From: Cladopsammia gracilis
Taxonomy: Eukaryota > Cnidaria > Anthozoa > Scleractinia > Dendrophylliidae
Assembly: GCA_022457155.1 (NCBI GenBank)
Contig: JAJGOT010000138.1
Span: 1,426,501-1,490,500, forward strand
Length of the DNA: 64,000 nt
Reading direction: 5' to 3'
Of this stretch, positions 59,290 to 64,000 are shown piece by piece (the stretch's first letter is position 1; every line of letters begins with the position of its first letter). The notes under the pieces are model-generated. The model made no database searches. It saw only the letters and a list, made by a program, of their open reading frames with translations, and was not told where the DNA came from. The position numbers were made by a program, and so were the translations under genes.

Positions 59290-60309
59290 ATGAATCGCGT
59301 GGTGCTCCTGAGCGATGTCTCCCCGGAATTTCCCAACAACACCTCGGATGCGTTCAAGGTACGATTGGCGGAACCGCTGGCATTGGATGGGGATTGGGAA
59401 GTGGGGTTGCTGTCCCTCTCCACCCCCGATAGCGGACGGGCATTGACGCACGTCGCGGGGCTCGAGAAGGATGTCATGTTTGTGCTGGCTTACACCCTGG
59501 TGGATACCCTCGATCAACCGACCCTTCACAGTTACATGATCAACGGCGATCGTTTGCAAGACGAGCAATTCATCAAGAATGGGGTGGACATGATGGCCTC
59601 CATGATTCGACTCTTTGAGCGGGAAGCCTTTGCCCAAACGCAAGCACTGGGACGTCGTTTGGAGAAGGCCCGTCGACCCACCTTTCATTGGGAAGGCCCG
59701 TCCTTGGTCGTGGAACATAAACTGTTGGAGCACATCAAACCCGTTCCCACCAACCCCGTACCCGGCATTCGATTGATGGTGAATAAAAAGTTGGCGGTGG
59801 GCATGGGGTGGTTGAACGCCGAGGGGACGGCACTGGGGGAAAATCTTCACTATTCCCTCCCGTTTCAAGAATCCAAGCAGTCCTTTTTTATCAAGGACAC
59901 GGAACTGGGCACGACCAAGATAGACGAGACAACGGAAACGCCAATCCTCTGGCACGCGAACCGAGGGTACCTGTCTCTCTCGCTGACCGTGAATTGGCAC
60001 TTTGTGAATCTCAACGATGCCTTTGCCGAGTACGTGGGGAGTACGGGACGACGCTTCTTCGTGTACACGGATCTGGTGGAAAGCAATCGGATGGGCGGTC
60101 AACTCCACCCCTTGATTCGAGAAGCGCATTTTCCCAAAAGCGGAGAGGGGGTGCAGTTCTTTGAACCCTTGCACATCCAATGGGTCCCCTTACGACGTCC
60201 CTGGATCGATATCGTCGAAGTGCAACTGGCCGACCCGACCGGGACCTTGGCAAAAATGAAAAAAGGCCAGACGGTCGCCACCTTCTCGTTCCGCAAGGTG
60301 ACGGTATAA
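59290..60309 (+). CDS. Penton-like minor capsid protein
   Basis: 339 residues. The first 50 read as a typical start of Polinton minor capsid proteins: EFPNNTSDAFKVRLAEPLAL followed by WEVGLLSLSTP, a single jelly-roll opening. The C-terminal part (WVPLRRPWIDIVEVQL, then KGQTVATFSFRKV) is also family-like. It would form the pentons at the five-fold vertices of the capsid with the hexon-like major protein (family knowledge from Polintons and adintoviruses). The gene lies directly after the integrase and before a small core protein, on the same strand. The start is the first ATG after the TATA box, at 59290. The frame is intact. Confidence 0.87.
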   Translation: MNRVVLLSDVSPEFPNNTSDAFKVRLAEPLALDGDWEVGLLSLSTPDSGRALTHVAGLEKDVMFVLAYTLVDTLDQPTLHSYMINGDRLQDEQFIKNGVDMMASMIRLFEREAFAQTQALGRRLEKARRPTFHWEGPSLVVEHKLLEHIKPVPTNPVPGIRLMVNKKLAVGMGWLNAEGTALGENLHYSLPFQESKQSFFIKDTELGTTKIDETTETPILWHANRGYLSLSLTVNWHFVNLNDAFAEYVGSTGRRFFVYTDLVESNRMGGQLHPLIREAHFPKSGEGVQFFEPLHIQWVPLRRPWIDIVEVQLADPTGTLAKMKKGQTVATFSFRKVTV

Positions 60310-60314
60310 AAAAG
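60305..60314 (+). promoter_or_regulatory. TATA box of the pVI/pX-like gene, inside the penton stop
   Basis: Seen: TATAAAAAAG overlaps the penton stop codon TAA (60,307-60,309) and precedes the next ATG by about 42 bp. Confidence 0.7.
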
Positions 60315-60355
60315 CCAGCTCTCCCACCCTCCCTCGTCGATCCTCGAGTGTCGTC

Positions 60356-60640
60356 ATGTTGGGTGGCAGTTTAACGCGTTATCATCCCCCCTCGACGAGA
60401 ACGGGGACGGGGCAAGGCGGAGGTGCCTTCATGCAAGATTTGATCAAATTGGCCACCCCGTTGCTCGCGTCGTCGTTGCGCGAAGGAAAAGCGTCGCTGG
60501 ACCGAGGTCAATCGTTGAAACAGGCGGGAAAAGCGGTGTTTGGCGCCTTGGGACGAGGGGTGAAACGAAAAGCCCTGACGAGCAAGCAAGGGATCTATAA
60601 AAAAGCGGCGAAACGAGCCCGAGACATTTTCGGCGAGTGA
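60356..60640 (+). CDS. pVI/pX-like small virion protein
   Basis: 94 residues. A Gly/Thr-rich start ends in GQGGGAF (19-25). An amphipathic segment MQDLIKLATPLLASSL (26-41) follows, then a Lys/Arg-rich tail with KRKALTSKQGIYKKAAKRA. A glycine pair before an amphipathic helix resembles the protease-cleaved, membrane-active or DNA-binding minor proteins of adenoviruses (pVI, pX), and Polintons code short proteins of this kind near the capsid genes (family knowledge). Cleavage after the glycines by the element's own protease is inference. The assignment to pVI against pX is not decided. Confidence 0.55.
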   Translation: MLGGSLTRYHPPSTRTGTGQGGGAFMQDLIKLATPLLASSLREGKASLDRGQSLKQAGKAVFGALGRGVKRKALTSKQGIYKKAAKRARDIFGE

Positions 60641-60678
60641 AGACAGAAACATTAAACAAAAAAGCTAGCAGCACCACC

Positions 60679-60924
60679 ATGGTCCACCCCCTGGTCGTGC
60701 AATCGCGACCCCGGCATCTGACGGGAAGGGGACGGTATAAAAGTCCCGTCCAACGCGGAGGTTGGATCTCGTCGGACGTGGCACCTCCCCCGGGGTATTG
60801 GTTCACTCGACAACGTCAACGCGGAGGTTGGATCTCGTCGGACGTGGCACCTCCACCGGGGTATCGGCTCGCCAGATACATAAAAAGGGTACACGCGCGT
60901 CCACGGCAACGCAAACGTCCCTGA
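60679..60924 (+). CDS. Small basic protein with two PPGY motifs
   Basis: 81 residues from an ATG in a near-ideal Kozak context (ACCACCATGG). Seen: a 22-residue unit, RGGWISSDVAPPPGY plus flank, occurs twice in tandem (26-47, 48-67). The C-terminus is Arg-rich (RPRQRKRP). PPxY motifs bind WW domains of Nedd4-type ligases and are found in virion proteins such as adenovirus pVI (family knowledge). RGG-W could be a protease site. The frame overlaps likely promoter elements of the capsid gene, so part of the repeat may have a regulatory rather than coding role. No clear homologue is known to me. Confidence 0.5.
   Translation: MVHPLVVQSRPRHLTGRGRYKSPVQRGGWISSDVAPPPGYWFTRQRQRGGWISSDVAPPPGYRLARYIKRVHARPRQRKRP
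60736..60743 (+). promoter_or_regulatory. Internal TATA box
   Basis: Seen: TATAAAAG inside the 81-residue frame, after GGGGACGG. A transcript starting about 30 bp downstream would first meet the ATG of the major capsid gene. Confidence 0.5.
60751..60876. repeat. 66-bp tandem duplication
   Basis: Seen: units at 60,751 and 60,817 share CAACGCGGAGGTTGGATCTC and GTCGGACGTGGCACCTCC with few changes near the end. The period of 66 keeps the reading frame of the PPGY protein. Confidence 0.9.
60879..60887 (+). promoter_or_regulatory. TATA-like box of the major capsid gene
   Basis: Seen: CATAAAAAG, 45 bp before the capsid ATG. It is the closest candidate; the TATAAAAG at 60,736 is a stronger match but farther. 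Confidence 0.5.
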
Positions 60925-60932
60925 ACGCAACC

Positions 60933-62309
60933 ATGTCGTTGGAATTGTTTACGATTCCCACGGCCGACATTGCTCGGCAGGGGTATCGGATGGTCAAGTA
61001 CAGTCCGTCCACCACGGGCATCCGACCCATCACCTTCACGGTGCAAGCGTTGGACGATTTTTGCGATTTGGATCGAAGTTATTTGGAACTGGAACTGCGT
61101 TTGCATTCGGCTTCCACCAACGGCCTGGTGGCGGACGAGAATGCCACCTCGGACGCCGACGACACCCGATTCGTGTACGCGGTCAACAACATTGCGCATT
61201 CCATCTTCAAACAAATGAACCTGCGCTTCAACGGAGCCCTCATGAGCGAACAGACGGACACGTACGCGTACAAGGCATTCCTAGAAACCATCTTGAATTT
61301 TCATAGAGAGGAAGGAGAGACCTTGCTGGCCGCGCAAGGGTGGGTGAATCAATTGGATGTCGTCCCTCGGATCCAAGCCGCCGGCGCCTACGACGACCTA
61401 CCCACCACGGCCGGATGGTTGCACAATTCGGTGCAAGCCCTGAAAACGGCCTCCGTGCGATTTCGCGGCAACCAGACCGTGACGTTCCTGATCAAGCCGC
61501 ACCTGGAAGCCTTTCACACGGGACGTCTTCTCACCCCGGGCGTAGAAATGGTCTTGGAACTGTTTTGCCATGCCCCCGATTTTTTCACGTTTGGCACCAA
61601 GACGAGTGGCACGGGGGTGAAACGGATGGTGACGTTGAACCACGAGGATCTGAAAGTGACCCTGCATCTGTGCCGAGTGAGTTTGAATCCCACGGTGTAC
61701 AGCGCGTTGCAAGCCGATCGAAAAAGCAAGAGACAGACGGCCAAGTACCCGGTGGTGAGAAGCGAGATCCGGTCCTTTTCGTTCGACGGACGGACCACCA
61801 AATTCACGGAAGATAACGTGTTTGTGGGAAAAGTGCCCGATCGGATGATCGTGGCGTTGGTGGACAGTCGAGCGTTTAACGGCGATGTGGAATGGTATCC
61901 GTTTGCTTTTCAAAAATTTGGGGTGACCCGCATCAAGCAAGTGGTGGATGGCGAAGAATACCCGTACCCCACCCTGGAATTGAATGGAAACGATAATTTG
62001 AAAGATTTGAAGGGCTACCGCCGGTTCCTGGAAGCCTGTGGTCGGTTGCAGCACCACGGTTCCTCCATGGTGAGACCGGAGGATTGGGGGCAAGATGGAC
62101 AATGCACGTTGTTCGCGTTCAACAATGTCCCCTCGGGCGTGGCGGACGACCCCGAGTACCGAAACCCGAAACAAGCTGGCAATTTGCGCGTGGAAATTGA
62201 TTTCCAGGCTGCTCTGAATACCAATATCACCGTGTTGGTCTGGGGCGAGTTTGAAAATCTATTTGAAGTGGATGGCAACGGGGCTGTCTTGTATAACCTG
62301 CACCGTTAG
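60933..62309 (+). CDS. Major capsid protein, double jelly-roll (hexon-like)
   Basis: 458 residues from ATG 60933, chosen over upstream in-frame codons because those run through the preceding small gene and lack homology. The N-terminus, MSLELFTIPTADIARQGYR, continues with TTGIRPITFTVQALDD and LDRSYLELELRL, a beta-rich first jelly roll that is highly typical of Polinton major capsid proteins. A second beta-rich half starts around residue 215 and ends WGEFENLFEVDGNGAVLYN. Trimers would tile the icosahedral faces (family knowledge). Length is normal for the family and there is no break. It is followed 37 bp later by the protease gene. Confidence 0.92.
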   Translation: MSLELFTIPTADIARQGYRMVKYSPSTTGIRPITFTVQALDDFCDLDRSYLELELRLHSASTNGLVADENATSDADDTRFVYAVNNIAHSIFKQMNLRFNGALMSEQTDTYAYKAFLETILNFHREEGETLLAAQGWVNQLDVVPRIQAAGAYDDLPTTAGWLHNSVQALKTASVRFRGNQTVTFLIKPHLEAFHTGRLLTPGVEMVLELFCHAPDFFTFGTKTSGTGVKRMVTLNHEDLKVTLHLCRVSLNPTVYSALQADRKSKRQTAKYPVVRSEIRSFSFDGRTTKFTEDNVFVGKVPDRMIVALVDSRAFNGDVEWYPFAFQKFGVTRIKQVVDGEEYPYPTLELNGNDNLKDLKGYRRFLEACGRLQHHGSSMVRPEDWGQDGQCTLFAFNNVPSGVADDPEYRNPKQAGNLRVEIDFQAALNTNITVLVWGEFENLFEVDGNGAVLYNLHR

Positions 62310-62346
62310 CTGAAGAAAACAAGAAAAGAAAGAAAGAAGAAGAAGC

Positions 62347-62910
62347 ATGGAATTTGTAGCGCTGAGCGATACCGTGTTACGCTACTTGGCCAGGGACGAC
62401 GACACCTTGAAACGCGTGTTTTGGGACGTGGTCCCGTCGGACGGATTGCCGCAACCTCCCACCGTGACGACCCGGGCAGGCTACATCGTGAACACGGACC
62501 CGACGGGGGAACCGGGCAAACATTGGCTGGCCGTGTGGACCGAACCGGGACGAGGTTGCGAAGTCTTTGACAGTTACGGGCTGCCCTTGACCACGTACCC
62601 GGCCCCGGGCATGCACGAATGGTTGGCGCAATGGCCCACGGTGTTTCGAAGCGGCGTCACCCTTCAAGCCCTCCGGAGTCAAACCTGCGGGCATTACGCC
62701 TTGTTGTTTCTCAAAGCGCGAGTACGAGGGGTCTCGTTTGAAGAGTTTTTGGCCGACTTTTCGCCGCACGACATGGTGTCCAACGACGCCAAAGTGGCGC
62801 AACGAGTCAAAGCCTTGATCCAGGAAGAACTGAGCGAAGTGGACAATGCCGTCCCCAATCGTCAATGCAGCGTGAGCTTTCAAGAGAACAAGGAACATTT
62901 CCACGTGTAA
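62347..62910 (+). CDS. Adenain-like maturation cysteine protease
   Basis: 187 residues. Seen: H59 in GKHWLAVW, D75 in VFDSYG, Q112 and C114 in RSQTCGHYALLFL. These fit the catalytic His, acidic residue, oxyanion Gln and nucleophile Cys of adenovirus-type (C5) and Polinton proteases. The role would be to cleave capsid and core precursors during particle maturation (family knowledge); GG-containing motifs in the neighbouring small proteins are candidate sites. The leader is purine-rich without a good TATA box, though TATAAC lies in the capsid gene end (62,292). Length and motifs indicate a functional enzyme. Confidence 0.92.
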   Translation: MEFVALSDTVLRYLARDDDTLKRVFWDVVPSDGLPQPPTVTTRAGYIVNTDPTGEPGKHWLAVWTEPGRGCEVFDSYGLPLTTYPAPGMHEWLAQWPTVFRSGVTLQALRSQTCGHYALLFLKARVRGVSFEEFLADFSPHDMVSNDAKVAQRVKALIQEELSEVDNAVPNRQCSVSFQENKEHFHV

Positions 62911-63074
62911 AACAGAGGAAAGAAGAAAGAAAAAAAAACAGTTGTTGTTATTATTGTTACGGTTGTTGTTGTTGTTGTTGTTAAAAAATAAAACAAGTGG
63001 TTGAAAAAAAAGTGTTTCCGGTGCAATTTTTTATAATTTAAATAGATAAAAAACAGACCCATTTGACAGCGAAT
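62911..63074 (+). terminator. 3' region with TTG repeat and poly(A) signal
   Basis: Seen: an A/G-rich stretch, then an imperfect TTG/GTT repeat (62,941-62,982), then AATAAA at 62,987-62,992. This should end the capsid-protease transcripts before the tRNA gene. Confidence 0.6.
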
Positions 63075-63146
63075 GCTCTGATGGTCTAGTGGTAAAGACG
63101 CTGCGTTGTGGCCGCAGAGACCCAGGTTCGAATCCTGGTCATTGCA
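63075..63146 (+). tRNA. tRNA-His (GTG)
   Basis: 72 bases fold as a tRNA. The anticodon stem CTGCG/CGCAG is perfect, with loop TTGTGGC and anticodon GTG at 63,108-63,110. The T stem CCAGG/CCTGG is perfect with TTCGAAT. The D stem is GTC/GAC, with a 4-base variable loop and discriminator A. The A box TGGTCTAGTGG (63,082-63,092) and B box GGTTCGAATCC (63,125-63,135) match consensus exactly, and T5 and T6 runs right after (63,151-63,162) would stop Pol III. The acceptor stem, GCTCTGA against TCATTGC, has two mismatches (T-T and C-T), so charging and stability are doubtful. It may be a captured host tRNA that is drifting. No CCA is encoded, as expected for a nuclear gene. Confidence 0.8.
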
Positions 63147-63165
63147 TCTCTTTTTCTTTTTTCAT

Positions 63166-63174
63166 CATAAAAAG
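63166..63174 (+). promoter_or_regulatory. TATA-like box of the small basic protein gene
   Basis: Seen: CATAAAAAG, same form as the capsid gene box, 40 bp before ATG 63214 and just after the tRNA terminator. Confidence 0.5.
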
Positions 63175-63213
63175 AGCCATCCCTGGCTGGGGAGGGGACT
63201 CATTCGAGACGAC

Positions 63214-63484
63214 ATGCCGCAAGGGAATCCAACCAAACGACAAAGACGACGACGACGATGCACCACCCGAGGGTATACGGGCAAATCGGGACCCAATCCC
63301 TCCTTTTTGACGGTGTTGGGAAAACGCAGGCAGATGAGCGAAACCTTGCGACGCAAACGAGAGCAGACGGGCGGGATCTTCACCGTATTAGCCTCGGCGG
63401 CCAAACTGGGGTACCAACAAAAGGATGGGCGTGACGGGTGCCGCGGGTCATTATCGCGGTCGACGCAAACCGTGGGAAGTGTGA
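63214..63484 (+). CDS. Small basic virion-like protein, possible frame shift
   Basis: The frame from ATG 63214 encodes an Arg-rich start (KRQRRRRR), then GPNPSFLTVLGKRRQM, then TGGIFTVLASAAKLG, a glycine pair followed by a short hydrophobic helix, as in the 94-residue protein upstream. It looks like a pX/core-type small protein. In this frame the reading runs on without a stop into the next gene. In the +1 frame, entered just after the A-run at 63,418-63,422, 19 Gly/Arg-rich codons from 63,425 end at TGA 63,482-63,484, immediately before an A-rich leader and the next ATG. Either a +1 shift (programmed or mutational) gives a short protein ending there, or a 183-residue fusion is made. The end is therefore uncertain. 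Confidence 0.5.
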
Positions 63485-63498
63485 AAAAAAAAACAACC

Positions 63499-63765
63499 AT
63501 GATCACCAGACAAGATGCGCAACACGTGATTCAAAGCTTGAGAGAATTGGAATGGGGAGAAATTCTATGCCATCCCGAGGATGTCTTGTGGAATCGATGG
63601 GATTATCGTCAGTATCGTCGATTGCGCGCACTGGCCGAACGAGGTGACTGGGATGCCCTAGTGACCGCGCTTCAAACTTGCGGGGAAACCCGCGTCAGGG
63701 AAAGCGTGGCAACCTCGATAAAACAACGCACCCCTCGATGGTGCGATCACTACTTAGCACCATGA
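63499..63765 (+). CDS. 88-residue protein of unknown function
   Basis: 88 residues from ATG 63499, preceded by an A-rich leader. Seen: mostly helical composition, with VIQSLRELEWGEIL, a WNRWDYRQYRRLRALAE segment and a Trp/Cys-containing tail. No family is recognised. It ends in ATGA, its TGA overlapping the ATG of the packaging ATPase, so the two may be translated from one message. The same frame is open upstream into the small basic protein, so it could instead be the C-terminal part of a longer product. Confidence 0.55.
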   Translation: MITRQDAQHVIQSLRELEWGEILCHPEDVLWNRWDYRQYRRLRALAERGDWDALVTALQTCGETRVRESVATSIKQRTPRWCDHYLAP

Positions 63766-64000
63766 TTCGTATGCCGAGTAGCGTCATGGTCGGTGGCCCC
63801 TCGGGATGCGGCAAAACCCAATTGTTGGAGGACCTGTTGACGGAACAACGCGCGTTTCAACGGACCCCGGCTCGGATCGTGTACTGTTACGGGGTGTGGC
63901 AACCCCGCTTTGTTGGCATGAAGAAGAAAGGCGTGCGATTTCATCAAGGCATCCCGACCCCCTCTCACTTGGGACAATGGTTCGAGGGTCGAGGGGGCGA
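63762..64000 (+). CDS. Packaging ATPase (FtsK/A32-like), N-terminal part
   Basis: 79 codons are visible; the gene runs off the window. ATG 63762 overlaps the previous stop, and in-frame ATGs at 63,771 and 63,786 are alternatives. A Walker A motif, GGPSGCGKTQ, at residues 11-20 is followed by RIVYCYGVWQPRF and VRFHQGIPT, a pattern typical of Polinton and adintovirus genome-packaging ATPases of the FtsK-HerA superfamily (family knowledge). It would drive DNA into preformed capsids. Walker B and the arginine finger lie beyond the edge. Confidence 0.88.
   Translation, partial: MIRMPSSVMVGGPSGCGKTQLLEDLLTEQRAFQRTPARIVYCYGVWQPRFVGMKKKGVRFHQGIPTPSHLGQWFEGRGG

Larger units (their letters stand above)
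52979..64000. mobile_element. Maverick/Polinton (adintovirus-like) element, left part
   Basis: Seen: an abrupt change from satellite to GC-richer, gene-dense DNA, with a chromodomain integrase, penton-like protein, double jelly-roll capsid protein, adenain-like protease and packaging ATPase in one block. This set defines Maverick/Polinton virus-transposons and adintoviruses (family knowledge). The first bases are AG, the terminus reported for Polintons, and the preceding satellite bases ACTGCC (52,973-52,978) would be the 6-bp target duplication. The right end is outside the window. No frame among the core genes carries an obvious nonsense mutation, which suggests a young insertion. Confidence 0.93.

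Noticed and set aside
61398..62174. 258-residue minus-strand open frame inside the capsid gene
   Set aside because: It is antisense to the well-supported major capsid protein, with no promoter or recognisable domain.
63089..63310. 73-residue plus frame beginning in the tRNA
   Set aside because: Its start lies within the tRNA gene, and its Asp-rich run is a frame-shifted reading of the Arg-rich small basic protein.

Overview
The window looks like metazoan nuclear DNA. It most likely comes from a cnidarian, and probably an anthozoan. That guess rests on the style of the degraded repeats (a tRNA-headed SINE, GGGCCCGGTTGTTCG-type MITE ends, a decayed HUH/Rep-like gene, a jockey/CR1-like LINE tail) and not on any diagnostic gene. 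There are three blocks.

Block 1 (1-10,744) is AT-rich and mostly non-coding, and it is built from old mobile elements. It holds a 1.08-kb TTAA-flanked MITE, a short foldback hairpin, and a long inverted repeat (2.5-3.6 kb against 5.3-7.4 kb) whose right arm was later split by a 5'-truncated LINE. It also holds a SINE with clear target-site duplications, a HUH-endonuclease-like pseudogene, a PB1-domain gene copy broken by a nonsense codon, and a GGTTAA-rich repeat carrying a Myb/SANT-like reading frame. No intact host gene was recognised.

Block 2 (10,745-52,978) is about 42 kb of one satellite with a monomer of about 465 bp, roughly 90 copies. From 13.25 kb the monomers form higher-order repeats. 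Two near-identical units of 8,546 bp are followed by a unit of 8,163 bp and a partial copy of it, then a reshuffled 9-kb tail. The many small open frames here are repeat shadows, not genes.

Block 3 (52,979-64,000, running off the right edge) is the left part of a Maverick/Polinton element (adintovirus-like virus-transposon). It starts abruptly inside a satellite monomer and is visibly richer in GC. Its frames are long and intact. From left to right it has: a probable terminal region; a stand-alone protein matching only the N-terminal part of Polinton PolB (-); a RING protein (+); a SLOG/DprA-fold protein (-); an exonuclease-like protein (-); a GRF zinc-finger protein (+); a chromodomain integrase (+); penton-like minor capsid (+); a pVI/pX-like small protein (+); a small basic protein with two PPGY motifs (+); the double jelly-roll major capsid protein (+); an adenain-like protease (+); a tRNA-His(GTG) gene; a small basic protein (+); an 88-residue unknown (+); and the start of the FtsK/A32-type packaging ATPase (+).

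The integrase would insert the element, the capsid proteins, protease and ATPase would build and fill particles, and the left accessory group probably handles nucleic acids and the host. Most genes carry their own TATA-like box just upstream, and two stop codons lie inside the next gene's TATA box. The catalytic polymerase was not found and may lie beyond the right edge.
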